Assembly: GCF_000833575.1 (NCBI RefSeq)
Contig: NZ_CP010827.1
Location: forward strand, 2,582,096 to 2,646,095
Direction: 5' to 3'
Length of the DNA: 64,000 nt
Source: Corynebacterium singulare
Lineage (GTDB): Bacteria > Actinomycetota > Actinomycetes > Mycobacteriales > Mycobacteriaceae
Both the position numbers and the translations under genes were made by a program. How positions within the stretch are numbered: the first letter of the stretch is position 1; each line of letters opens with the position of its first letter. The notes under the pieces were generated by a model. It searched no databases. It saw nothing but the letters and a program-made list of their open reading frames with translations, and was not told the origin of the DNA. This document shows positions 53,682-62,512 of this stretch, in pieces.

Positions 53682-54713
53682 TTACCAGGCGTTCATCACG
53701 TTGAGTACCTGCGGCTTGGAGTGCTCCAGCTCGTAGCCAAACTGCTCCCAGTTGTGCAGGCCCTGGGCCGGGTAGTTCGTCTGCAAACGGACACCCGACG
53801 CGCGTGCCTTGAGCTCCCACAGACGGGTCGTGGCATTCGCAAAACCTTCCAGCACCACACCGGAAGCGATGTGCTGCGGCAGGTAGCGCTGCTGGTCCAG
53901 CGGGCCCGGGATACCGGAGGCCGCGGACACGAAGACGTCCGTGCCGTGCGCCGCCAGATCCGGAATCAGGTTGAACGGGTCATTACTGAAGCGCTTCGGG
54001 TTGATGACGGAGCCGTACATGGCGTTGATGTTGAAGCCGCCGGCGTCGAGAAGCGCAAGGCGCATAAAGGTCTGCGCACCCGGCAGAGTCGTGGTGAGGT
54101 AGCCGGAGTAGGACAGCGTCTGACGGAACTGCTCCGGGTGCTTGCCGGCCAAGGTGATGGCCGCGGTGCCACCCATGGACAGGCCAGCAATGGAGTTGTT
54201 GTTGCGGGCCACGCCGAAGTTGCCCTCGAGGTAAGCCGGCAGCTCCTGGGTCAGGAAGGTCTCCCACTTGTAGTTCACCGGCTTCACCAGGTCATAGGTG
54301 GCCGGGGCACGCCAGTCCGCGTAGAAAGAAGCCGCACCGCCCACCGGCATAACCAGGGTGATGTTGTGGTCCACGTAGGAACGCGCCGCATTAACGTCAT
54401 TGATCCAGGCGTTGGTGCGGTCCGTGGCGCGGAGGCCATCGAGAAGGTACAGGCCCGCGTTGCCACCATTCTTGGCCGGCTGAACCTGAACCGGAACGGT
54501 GCGGCCCATAGCAGCGGACCACACATCACAACGCTGTACCCAGTAGCCCACGCGGTCCCACTCGCAGGCGCCGGTGGCGTCCCCACGCAACCAGTCACGA
54601 TTGGCCGCCGAGGCCTCCTGGGTGCCGGCGGTGACGACGAGGCCCAAGGCGACGGCGATGGCGGCGACAACCGCCACAACGCGCGTCCGCAGGGCAGAGC
54701 TCAGTGCACTCAT
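53682..54713 (-). CDS. cmt2: Corynomycolyltransferase (antigen 85 family)
   Basis: A 343-residue secreted esterase without LGFP repeats. ATG at 54713 with AAGGAG five bases upstream. Signal peptide to about residue 37 (ASAA), then the antigen 85 fold with GLYLLDGLRA, LVMPVGGAASFYADW, nucleophile Ser in IAGLSMGGTAA and His in LHNWEQFGYEL. It transfers corynomycolates among trehalose and arabinogalactan acceptors, alongside Cop1. C. glutamicum carries a similar pair. Confidence 0.92.
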   Translation of the reverse strand: MSALSSALRTRVVAVVAAIAVALGLVVTAGTQEASAANRDWLRGDATGACEWDRVGYWVQRCDVWSAAMGRTVPVQVQPAKNGGNAGLYLLDGLRATDRTNAWINDVNAARSYVDHNITLVMPVGGAASFYADWRAPATYDLVKPVNYKWETFLTQELPAYLEGNFGVARNNNSIAGLSMGGTAAITLAGKHPEQFRQTLSYSGYLTTTLPGAQTFMRLALLDAGGFNINAMYGSVINPKRFSNDPFNLIPDLAAHGTDVFVSAASGIPGPLDQQRYLPQHIASGVVLEGFANATTRLWELKARASGVRLQTNYPAQGLHNWEQFGYELEHSKPQVLNVMNAW

Positions 54714-54839
54714 TTTTCTCCTTAACGTTTTTACTGCCACTACTACATCGCCGACACGCCAGCGATGGTTACGGATCAATAACGAGAATCTTTTGTAGAG
54801 TAGCCCACTCGGCCGAGTTTTGCCTCCCCTCGGGGGTGG

Positions 54840-56600
54840 CTACCCGGCAGGAAGGTAATCGGACGGGTCCTCCGACAGCTGCAGCGTGCGGCCTGTCGTC
54901 AGGGAAAACCCCAGGTTGGCGCGGAAACGCTCCCACGACATGGGCTCGCTATAGGATGCGACAAGCTCCTTCAGCTCCGGGGTCTCCAGCGCCTCCCGAG
55001 CCTGGCGGGTTTTCTCCTTGTCGTACCACGGCGGCAGATAATCAATGTCCGCGCCGGACTCCGCGGCCTGCCATTCAAGGGCCAAGGACTTGTCGTGGCC
55101 AATGCGCCCGTTGTCCTCGCGCGGCATGCGCGCCGCCAACGGGGTGGCCAGACCGATGGTGTCCTGGACGCGGACGTCAAGCGGCGCATTCATCGACGTC
55201 ATGCCAAGGTTCACCAGGAACAGCGTCGGCTGATCCTTCCGGCCCTCCTCGCGCGGGACCGTAAGCCAGTTGAGGCGGTCGGCGTCCTTGTCCTCCACGT
55301 AGATGACGGCCAGGGCATCGCCGTCCTCGAGGTTCTCCATGGCGCTCGGGTAGCCGTTCATGAATTTCATTGTGAGGTAATCACGCGCCGAGCGCGGCGG
55401 ATATCCAGCCTCGCGCTTGGTGGCATAGGTCCAGAAATCACGCTCGTCCACGATGTCAAGGGGCTGCTCATAGGCATCCCAATCCGTTTCGTGGCCCCGC
55501 AGAATAACGACGAGGGCCCACACGGCACAGAAGGCCACCGCGAACCACGTGGCCAGGCCCTTGAGCGGCAGCACAAAAACCGGAAGTAGCGCGGCGAAAA
55601 GCGGCAGCAGGAGCATCCGGCCGTGCATAAAGTCGCCGCCGACGCGCAGGACATACAGCGTGTGTACTGCGGCCGCGCCCAGGAACACATAGGTTACGGC
55701 CGTGGGGCTACGCAGCGCCGTGGGGCGCAGGTGCTCACGGGAGGCCCACGCGCCGGCCACCGCCAGCACGAGGACGGGCAGGTACAGGGCATACGGCCCG
55801 GCGAAATCCTGAAGATAGTTCAGGCCGCTGGCCCATGCGCTTTCCGACGCCGACTTCGCCACCGCCGTGTGCGGAGTCAGCAGACCGTAGTAGCCCATGC
55901 GGAAAATCTGGTACGCGCCCGGGATGGGCAGCGCCGCCCCGAGGATACCGAGCCACACCTTCCAGTTGCGGTGCGCCGCAAGGAGCACCAGTCCGGCCAA
56001 TCCGCCATATAGCGCGAGTTCCGGGCGCACCAACCACGACAGGCCTGCCCACAGGGCCAGCCAGTATGCGCTGGGTGTGGAGTGAGACTGCGCCCAATTC
56101 TGCAGCAGCGCCCACAGGGCCGCGAGATAGAAAATGGACAGGCCCCACTCAAGGCCGGAGGTGAAGAAGTCACGCGCCGGCGGCAGCGCGAGGTAGACCA
56201 GCGCGCCGGCGGGAAGCACGAGCGGCGCGGCACCGCGTGCAGCAGAAGCGTGGGAGCGGTAAAGTCCGCGGGCGGTTGCCCACGCGCCAAGCATCATCGC
56301 CGCGACCGAAAGCAGCAGGCCCACGTTGACCGCGATGGATTCCAACGGGGCATTCGACAGCCAGTGGGCAAGCAGGATGAGGTACTGCCACAGCGTTGAC
56401 GTATTGGCTTCGACGCGCTCGCCCGCGTTAAAGACGGGGCCGTTGCCCGCTTCGAGGTTGCGGACGGTGCGGAGGACGATGAGACCGTCATCCGAAATCC
56501 AGCGGCGAGCGAACCCGCCCCAGAACGAGAAAACCCCGATCACGAGAACCGAGGCCAACGCGCTGAGCGCCGCAACGGTGCGTGAATCGGGTTTTCGCAT
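54840..56600 (-). CDS. aftB: Terminal beta-(1->2)-arabinofuranosyltransferase AftB
   Basis: A 586-residue GT-C membrane enzyme with 10-11 helices. Its first extracytoplasmic loop carries the acidic motif RRWISDDGLIVLRTVRN and GERVEANTSTLWQY, conserved in mycobacterial AftB (Rv3805c). It uses decaprenyl-phospho-arabinose to add the last beta-1,2 arabinose, the site that later receives mycolate. The soluble C-terminal third is outside. I used ATG 56600 (MRKPDSR); a GTG at 56618 is possible. It lies 36 bases after ubiA. Confidence 0.92.
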   Translation of the reverse strand: MRKPDSRTVAALSALASVLVIGVFSFWGGFARRWISDDGLIVLRTVRNLEAGNGPVFNAGERVEANTSTLWQYLILLAHWLSNAPLESIAVNVGLLLSVAAMMLGAWATARGLYRSHASAARGAAPLVLPAGALVYLALPPARDFFTSGLEWGLSIFYLAALWALLQNWAQSHSTPSAYWLALWAGLSWLVRPELALYGGLAGLVLLAAHRNWKVWLGILGAALPIPGAYQIFRMGYYGLLTPHTAVAKSASESAWASGLNYLQDFAGPYALYLPVLVLAVAGAWASREHLRPTALRSPTAVTYVFLGAAAVHTLYVLRVGGDFMHGRMLLLPLFAALLPVFVLPLKGLATWFAVAFCAVWALVVILRGHETDWDAYEQPLDIVDERDFWTYATKREAGYPPRSARDYLTMKFMNGYPSAMENLEDGDALAVIYVEDKDADRLNWLTVPREEGRKDQPTLFLVNLGMTSMNAPLDVRVQDTIGLATPLAARMPREDNGRIGHDKSLALEWQAAESGADIDYLPPWYDKEKTRQAREALETPELKELVASYSEPMSWERFRANLGFSLTTGRTLQLSEDPSDYLPAG

Positions 56601-56636
56601 GGGGAAAGAGTCTAGCACTGTGACAGCAGTTAGTAG

Positions 56637-57638
56637 CTATCCACCAATCGAGGGCATAACATAGACGGCCATGACGATGCAGGCCAGCCACGCCAGCGCC
56701 AAGATCTGCAGGACGCGATCCTCCAGCGCAATCTCATCCGGGGCGCCGCCATTGCCGCGGTCAACGTCCGCCGCGTAGCGCAGGATGGCGATGGTAAAGG
56801 GCACCATGGACACCTGGTACCACACGCCGGCAGAACCCTCGGCCAGGTTAGACAGCTGGAAGCCCCACAGCGAGTACGACATGACCACCGCGGTGGCCGC
56901 CAGGGTCCACACAAAGCGCAGATACGTCGGCGTATAGCCTTCGAGGGACTTGCGGATCTTCGCGCCCGTGCGCTCCGCCAGAAGAATCTCCGAATAACGC
57001 TTACCGGAGGCCATAAACAGCGAACCGAAGGCAGCCACCAGCAAGAACCACTGGGAGAGCTCGATGCCGGCGGCCACGCCACCGGCCATGGTGCGCAGCA
57101 TGAAGCCGGAGGACACCAGGGCGATGTCAATGACCGGCAGGTGCTTCCACCCGAAGCAGTAGCCCAACTGCAGGCCGATGTAGACAGCCATGACGATGGC
57201 CAGCTGCGGGCCCGCGGTAGCCAGGAAGGACAGGCCAATTGAGCCGACGATGAGCACCGCGGCCATCACATAGGCCAGGCTCACTGGCAGCACGCCCGCC
57301 GCGATGGGGCGGAAACGCTTCGTTGGGTGCTCGCGGTCAGCCTCCACATCGCGGGCGTCATTGATGAGGTAAATCGAGGAGGCGCCCATGCAGAAGACGA
57401 CGAAGGCCAGGAGGACGTCGAGAAGCACGCGCGTATGAAACAGCGCGTCCGCACCGGCCGCCGCGGGGGCAGCCAGGACCAGGACGTTCTTGACCCACTG
57501 CTTCGGGCGCAGGGCCTTGACCATGCCATCGGCGAGGTTCTTCGGCGGCTTGCGCTTGCGGCCAGTATCGATGCCGGAGGTGTGCGGCTCCGAATGAAAG
57601 ACTTTCTGCTCGCCGTCATCAACGCGTCGGGTGCTCAT
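56637..57638 (-). CDS. ubiA: Decaprenyl-phosphate phosphoribosyltransferase
   Basis: A 333-residue UbiA-superfamily membrane enzyme. It joins PRPP to decaprenyl phosphate, the first step to the arabinose donor. The first Asp motif is NDARDVEADREHPTKRFRP near residue 93, and the second acidic site is in the 208-220 region, followed by YTPTYLRFVW. About nine helices. The ATG overlaps the stop of the PAP2 gene (ATGA). Equivalent to Rv3806c. Confidence 0.93.
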   Translation of the reverse strand: MSTRRVDDGEQKVFHSEPHTSGIDTGRKRKPPKNLADGMVKALRPKQWVKNVLVLAAPAAAGADALFHTRVLLDVLLAFVVFCMGASSIYLINDARDVEADREHPTKRFRPIAAGVLPVSLAYVMAAVLIVGSIGLSFLATAGPQLAIVMAVYIGLQLGYCFGWKHLPVIDIALVSSGFMLRTMAGGVAAGIELSQWFLLVAAFGSLFMASGKRYSEILLAERTGAKIRKSLEGYTPTYLRFVWTLAATAVVMSYSLWGFQLSNLAEGSAGVWYQVSMVPFTIAILRYAADVDRGNGGAPDEIALEDRVLQILALAWLACIVMAVYVMPSIGG

Positions 57639-58162
57639 CGGCTCTTCCTTTCATAGCGGTGACAGGCCTCCGCGGTGGCGGCGCCGAGGAGGGCGCCGAG
57701 CGCGGTATCGGACGGATAATGTACCCCGAGCACCATACGCGAGGCCATCATGACCGGCACGCCCACGAGCGGCGCTGGGGTCCCCAGGACGTGTGCGGCG
57801 CCCACGAGGAACGCGCTTGTCGACGTCGCGTGTGACGACGGAAACGACAGCTTAGACGGCGTTTTCACACCGACCTTCACGTAGTCATAGTCCGGGCGCT
57901 TGCGGCGCACAATGCGCTTGATCACAACGCTGGCCGCGTGCGCGGTAAACGCACCGACGCCGACGTAGGCCCACTGGCGGCGCTTCTGTGGCTTCGAGTA
58001 GTTCACCGCTGCGCCAAGAGCAGATAGGGCCATCCAGCCCAGGGCATGCTCACCGAAGTGGCTTAAGCCCCGGGCGGCGGGCAGGATGCCGGGTGCGTCG
58101 AAGGCCACATCCTGGATCTTTTCTAGGACGTGGGATTCAGCGACGGAAAGTTTACTGGGCAT
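57635..58162 (-). CDS. PAP2-family phosphatase (arabinose-donor pathway)
   Basis: A 175-residue membrane protein with the PAP2 signature: RRKRPDYDYVKVG, PSSHATSTSAFL with its catalytic His, and SRMVLGVHYPSDTALGALLG. The conserved place (Rv3807c) between ubiA and glfT2 implies it removes the 5-phosphate of decaprenylphosphoryl-5-phosphoribose. ATG at 58162 chosen (MPSKLSV); it overlaps the glfT2 end by 11 bases. Confidence 0.9.
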   Translation of the reverse strand: MPSKLSVAESHVLEKIQDVAFDAPGILPAARGLSHFGEHALGWMALSALGAAVNYSKPQKRRQWAYVGVGAFTAHAASVVIKRIVRRKRPDYDYVKVGVKTPSKLSFPSSHATSTSAFLVGAAHVLGTPAPLVGVPVMMASRMVLGVHYPSDTALGALLGAATAEACHRYERKSR

Positions 58163-60104
58163 CGAAGACCTTTCGCCAGGACTCACGGGAGGTCAGTTCC
58201 GGCAGGGCCGCGCGGTATTCCGCGCGCAAAGCATCGAAGTTGTCCTCGATCTCCTTGAGCAGCTCGCGGGTGGACTGCACCAGTTCCTTGGCTAGGTCGC
58301 GGTCGCGTTTGCGGAAGGCCACGCCGGTGCCACCTGCGGTGGAAACAGTCGCCGAATCAACGCGGGAGAGCGTGAACCAGCGAGCCTCCTCCGGGGTGAG
58401 GTTGAGCTGCGGGGCCTCGTGGTGCGCCGGGTCCTCCTTGCTCACCAGGTGCTTGGCAGACTTGAGAAGCCACGGGATCTTCTTGAGCTTGCCCAAGCGG
58501 CCGCCGATGTTGCGGGTGGGCACTCCCGGCGCGCCCGTCGGGGCGGGCAGCTGGTCGGCGGACTCGATGATGACGGCATCGGAATAGCCCTTGCGGATCT
58601 CCGCGATGCGCGGAAGAGAAGACTCCAGGATGTCGAAGAGGCGGTCCGGGCCGGCGAGGAAGTCCTTCATGGCTTCAAGCTGGATGGCCATGGTGGAGTA
58701 CTCCATGCACATGGTGTGCTTGAGGGTGGACTTGAAGATGCTGCGCGTAATGCCGCGCGGGTCGCCCTCGTGGTAGAGCGCCGCCACGATAAGGCGGTTG
58801 CGCAGGTGGAAGTAGGCCTGCCAGTCGATGGCATCGTCCTTATCCGCCCAGGCCATGTGCCAGATGGCGGCGCCCGGCCACGTCACCGTGGGGAAGCCAT
58901 TGGCGGCCGCGCGCAGGGAGTACTCGGTGTCATCCCACTTGATGAACAGTGGCAGGGGCTGGCCGTTGGTCTCTGCCACGATGCGCGGGAAGAGGCACAT
59001 CCACCAGCCGTTGTATTCCACATCAATGCGGCGGTGCAGCGCGCGGGAGTCATACTTCTTCGGGTCCAAGCGGGATTCCTTGGTGCCGATGGCGCGCAGC
59101 GGGTACTTGGCAAAGTCGTGGTCGTAGACGGCATGCTCGGCCGCGCCCCACATGAAGTCAGCGCGGTTGACACGCTCGCCAGTGGTGCGCAGCTGCGAGC
59201 GCTCTTGCAGATTGAGCATCTCGCCGCCCACGATGATGGGCTTCGCAGCATAACGCGCCGCCTGAACGGCACGGAGGATGGAATCCGGCTCGATAGCGAT
59301 GTCATCATCCATGTACAGGATGTACGGCGAGTCCGTATTCTCCAGCGCTTCGAACATGATGCGCGAGTATCCGCCGGAGCCGCCCAGGTTGCCCTGGCGG
59401 AATTCGCGGAAGCGCTCGCCGAAGTGCGCCACGGCGTCGTCGTAGCCCGGCTCATCTGCCGGATGCTGGTTGCCCTGGTCCGGCATAAGGACGTAGTCGA
59501 TAATGCCGTCCACGACCGGGTCTTCTGCCAGCGCCTGCAGCGCGGCGACGGCATCGGTCGGGCGGTTGAAGGTTGGAATACCCACAGCGACGCGCTTCTC
59601 CTGCGCCGGATACTCGCTACCGTCCGGCAGGAGCTGCGGGTTCGGGGCGTGGGGGGCGCACCAGGCGGCGTCGACAAGCGTGGTGTCCTCAACCGCCGAG
59701 GCATCAAACCACAGCAGGCCGCCGTCCTCAAAGTTCTTCAGCGGCAGCTCAAACTCGTGGTGGCCGGTGGTCACCACGTGGTTGGCCACCGCGATGCGCT
59801 GGCCGTCCTGCTTGGAACGATAAAGGGAAATATTGGCCTCGCCCTCAACGTCCATGCTGAGGATGATGGACTTGAGCTGGGACCAGCGGCGCCAGTACGC
59901 GGCCGGGAAGGCGTTGAAGTAGGTCTCGAAGGAAGCTTCCTCGCCCGCCGGGATGGTCACGGAGGTGCGGTCGTTCCAGCTGAGGCGCTCACGGTTTTGC
60001 TCCGACTCAATGAGGTAGAGCATGCGGACGTCGACCGGCTCGCCGCGCTTCGGCAGCAGGATGCGCTGTACGGGTTCGTACGCAGCAGAATTGTTGGCAG
60101 TCAC
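58152..60104 (-). CDS. glfT2: Galactofuranosyltransferase GlfT2
   Basis: A 650-residue polymerising galactofuranosyltransferase that builds most of the galactan with alternating beta-1,5 and 1,6 links. It has an N-terminal beta-sandwich, a GT-A domain with VGIPTFNRP and metal-binding MDDDIAIEPD (about residue 255), the acceptor/catalytic region KWDDTEYSLRA, then WHMAWADKDDAIDWQAYFHLRNR. GTG at 60104 gives a start close to the mycobacterial enzyme; a GTG 21 bases earlier is possible. It is first in the glfT2-PAP2-ubiA-aftB run. Confidence 0.94.
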   Translation of the reverse strand: MTANNSAAYEPVQRILLPKRGEPVDVRMLYLIESEQNRERLSWNDRTSVTIPAGEEASFETYFNAFPAAYWRRWSQLKSIILSMDVEGEANISLYRSKQDGQRIAVANHVVTTGHHEFELPLKNFEDGGLLWFDASAVEDTTLVDAAWCAPHAPNPQLLPDGSEYPAQEKRVAVGIPTFNRPTDAVAALQALAEDPVVDGIIDYVLMPDQGNQHPADEPGYDDAVAHFGERFREFRQGNLGGSGGYSRIMFEALENTDSPYILYMDDDIAIEPDSILRAVQAARYAAKPIIVGGEMLNLQERSQLRTTGERVNRADFMWGAAEHAVYDHDFAKYPLRAIGTKESRLDPKKYDSRALHRRIDVEYNGWWMCLFPRIVAETNGQPLPLFIKWDDTEYSLRAAANGFPTVTWPGAAIWHMAWADKDDAIDWQAYFHLRNRLIVAALYHEGDPRGITRSIFKSTLKHTMCMEYSTMAIQLEAMKDFLAGPDRLFDILESSLPRIAEIRKGYSDAVIIESADQLPAPTGAPGVPTRNIGGRLGKLKKIPWLLKSAKHLVSKEDPAHHEAPQLNLTPEEARWFTLSRVDSATVSTAGGTGVAFRKRDRDLAKELVQSTRELLKEIEDNFDALRAEYRAALPELTSRESWRKVFDAQ

Positions 60105-60198
60105 GTTATCTTCGTTTCTCCACACAGGTTTCGACAGTATTCAGAACCCAAGAGTAGTGGTTTGCCAGTGCTGCGCTGAGATCCCACGCGGCTGAAAA

Positions 60199-60426
60199 CT
60201 AAGCCGAGAGGGCTGCGTCCTCCGAGATGGGCTCGATCCCCAGACGGTTGAGCATGTAAAGCACGCGTGCGCCGAGGTCATTAACTAGCTCGCGGGCCTC
60301 CTCCACGGTCTTTACCGTAGCGATGCCCCAGATCTTGATGTCCTTGCCGGCTTCATCGCCTATGTTTGCGGCGCCAAAAGGAAATCGACCTCGATTCCAA
60401 TCAAGCAGCCTGAGAACGGGCGAAAG
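60199..60426 (-). pseudogene. 3' remnant of an unidentified gene
   Basis: An open frame of 75 residues without a usable start codon. The part from about base 60375 to the stop at 60199 reads like a real protein end, with KDIKIWGIATVKTVEEARELV and LYMLNRLGIEP forming plausible amphipathic helices. Upstream, sense is lost, as if the 5' part was replaced when the iron-transport segment arrived. I do not recognise the family. The rest of 60105-60527 has only the AT-rich promoter region of the next gene (TTAATATTCCAATAGACAATT around 60486). Confidence 0.5.
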
Positions 60427-60527
60427 CTAACGCAAACGGCACGCCGAACCAGATACGCACATTTTTACCTTCAACCCTGGACTGTTAATATTCCAATAGA
60501 CAATTGATTACTTGAACAGGACATGCC

Positions 60528-61526
60528 ATGCACCGCATCTCTATTTCCCTCTCAGCAGTTTTGCTCGCCCCACTTATTGCCACCTCATGCAGCAGCCCTG
60601 AGCCTCAGACGTCTACGCACAACGCTAACACCCACATCATCGATAACTGTGGCTACAAGGTCAGCGTCAACGTTCCTGTGCAACGCGCGACCACTTTAGA
60701 ACAAGGTGCAACCGACACTCTGCTTCTTTTGGGAGCCAAGGACCAAATTGCCGGCTACGGCCACCAAAAAGACGCACCGCCGGAAGCTTTCGATCTGGAA
60801 GGGATTCGAGAGCTAAGCCCTGGAGTGCCCAATTCCGAACAACTGCGTGACGCCGACACAGACTTCATCTACTCCCCTTTTGCCCTCAGTTGGACAACCG
60901 ATAGTGCCGGCGCACGTGAGGAATGGGAAAAACTCGGCGTGAGCACCTACCAATCCAATGTTGAATGCCCTAACATGGGCGACAACGTTGGCAAGTCCAA
61001 GTTCGATCTCATCGAACGAGACATCACGGAGCTCGGCATGCTTTTCGGCCGCGAGGATGCTGCCAAAAAACTCATAGAAAAACAGAACCGTGCGCTTGAG
61101 ACAGCTACTCAAGCGCCTGAGGGGACCACGTTCATGCTGTTGTACTCTTCCATCGGAGGCGCGCCGTACGTGGCAGGTGGCCCATCCATCATTACCGAAA
61201 TTGGCGAGGCCAGCGGCATGACTAACGTCTTTGGCGACTTATCCGAGGAATGGCCGCAGGTTTCCTGGGAGGCTGTGGCAGAGGCCAACCCAGACGTCAT
61301 CTTGTTGGCAGACTTGCCTAAACGCGGCGAGCCCGGCGATAAGTGGCAAGAAAAGGTCGATGCCCTCGAAGCAACTCCTGGCACGAAAGAAATGGAAGCG
61401 GTCAAATCTGGAAAGTACATTGTCGTCCCTGGCGTGGCTACCTCGGCGGCAGGCCGCTCTTATGAAATTTTGGAAATTGTCTCCGAATCCATCTCCGACG
61501 ACCTTTTTAGCAACAAGGCACGTTAA
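60528..61526 (+). CDS. ABC substrate-binding lipoprotein, iron/siderophore type
   Basis: A 332-residue lipoprotein (lipobox ATSC at residue 21) of the FepB/BtuF-like class III binding proteins: VPVQRATTLEQGATDTLLLLGAKDQIAG near the start, TDFIYSPFA, EWPQVSWEAVAEANPDVILLAD, and VPGVATSAAGRSYEILE. It would capture a metal-chelate outside the membrane. The GC content is lower than in the block to the left. Ligand (siderophore, haem or cobalamin) is not told by sequence; no DtxR-type box is visible upstream. Confidence 0.85.
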   Translation: MHRISISLSAVLLAPLIATSCSSPEPQTSTHNANTHIIDNCGYKVSVNVPVQRATTLEQGATDTLLLLGAKDQIAGYGHQKDAPPEAFDLEGIRELSPGVPNSEQLRDADTDFIYSPFALSWTTDSAGAREEWEKLGVSTYQSNVECPNMGDNVGKSKFDLIERDITELGMLFGREDAAKKLIEKQNRALETATQAPEGTTFMLLYSSIGGAPYVAGGPSIITEIGEASGMTNVFGDLSEEWPQVSWEAVAEANPDVILLADLPKRGEPGDKWQEKVDALEATPGTKEMEAVKSGKYIVVPGVATSAAGRSYEILEIVSESISDDLFSNKAR

Positions 61527-61528
61527 CC

Positions 61529-62512
61529 GTGCGGAAAACCTGGATTACTGCAGGGGTCAGCATTGTCGTGCTACTCGTGACAATGACGCTATCCCTCACT
61601 ATGGGCTCTAGCTCCATGACGTTGGCGGAGTTCCGCGGCTACATTGACCCTGCTTATCCCCGCCCTTCAGAGTTGCGCACATCAATCTTGACGGAGTTGC
61701 GTATTCCCCGCGTTCTCATGGCAGCATTCGTCGGCGCCATTTTGGCCGTTTGCGGCGTAGTGATGCAAGCCATCACCCACAATGACTTGGCGGAGCCGTA
61801 CTTGTTAGGAGTGTCCTCGGGGGCGTCAACGGGCGCTGTGGTGGCTATCCTGTTCTCCACGTGGCAGTACGGCATCATTGTGGGTGCCGGCATCGGCGCG
61901 CTGGTGTCGTTCCTACTACTAATGCTTTTGTTGCGTCACAGCGCAGCGGATGCCACCAAGGTGGTGCTTACTGGTGTACTCATCGGTTTCCTTTTTCAAG
62001 CTCTGACATCGCTAGTAGTAACAGCCTCGGGAAATGCTGAATCCACCCGCGGCATCATGTTCTGGTTGCTAGGCGTGCTCGGTGCAGCACGATGGCATAC
62101 TCTTGCCGCAGTAATAGTCGTGGGCACGATCGGCATGGTGCTCATGTGGATACTCTCTCGATACCTTGACGCCTTGTCTTTGGGCTCCGCTACCGTCTCA
62201 ACGATGGGCGTGCCTGTTGTTGCGCTCCGCTACACGGTGCTCATTGCAGTCTCGTTAATGACAGCAGTCACGGTTGCATCGGTTGGTGCCATCGGTTTCG
62301 TCGGGCTCATCGTTCCGCATGCGGTCCGTATGCTTAACACTCCACGGCACTCCAGCCTTATTCCTCTTTCCGCCTTAGTCGGTGCCATTACTCTGGTCGT
62401 GGCAGATGCGATCGGCCGCGTTCTTTTTGCCCCGCAGGAGCTTCCCGTCGGTGTGATTACCGCGCTGATTGGCGTGCCGATGTTCTTTTTCATCTTGCAG
62501 AGGAAACACTGA
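61529..62512 (+). CDS. FecCD-type ABC permease
   Basis: A 327-residue permease with about nine helices and the FecCD pattern: LRIPRVLMAAFVGAILAVCGVVMQAITHNDLAEPYLLGVSSG near the start, WLLGVLGAARW, and GAIGFVGLIVPHAVRM near residue 260. It forms the homodimeric channel. GTG start two bases after the binding-protein stop; its stop overlaps the ATPase ATG (TGATG). Confidence 0.9.
   Translation: MRKTWITAGVSIVVLLVTMTLSLTMGSSSMTLAEFRGYIDPAYPRPSELRTSILTELRIPRVLMAAFVGAILAVCGVVMQAITHNDLAEPYLLGVSSGASTGAVVAILFSTWQYGIIVGAGIGALVSFLLLMLLLRHSAADATKVVLTGVLIGFLFQALTSLVVTASGNAESTRGIMFWLLGVLGAARWHTLAAVIVVGTIGMVLMWILSRYLDALSLGSATVSTMGVPVVALRYTVLIAVSLMTAVTVASVGAIGFVGLIVPHAVRMLNTPRHSSLIPLSALVGAITLVVADAIGRVLFAPQELPVGVITALIGVPMFFFILQRKH

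Noticed and set aside
60401-60460. Twenty-codon minus-strand end VRIWFGVPFALAFARSQAA
   Set aside because: It reads like a protein end but is too short to assign; it may be part of the decayed junction before the iron-transport genes.
60440-60527. DtxR iron box before the ABC importer
   Set aside because: I could not find the TTAGGTTAGCCTAACCTAA-like palindrome; only AT-rich promoter-like sequence is present.
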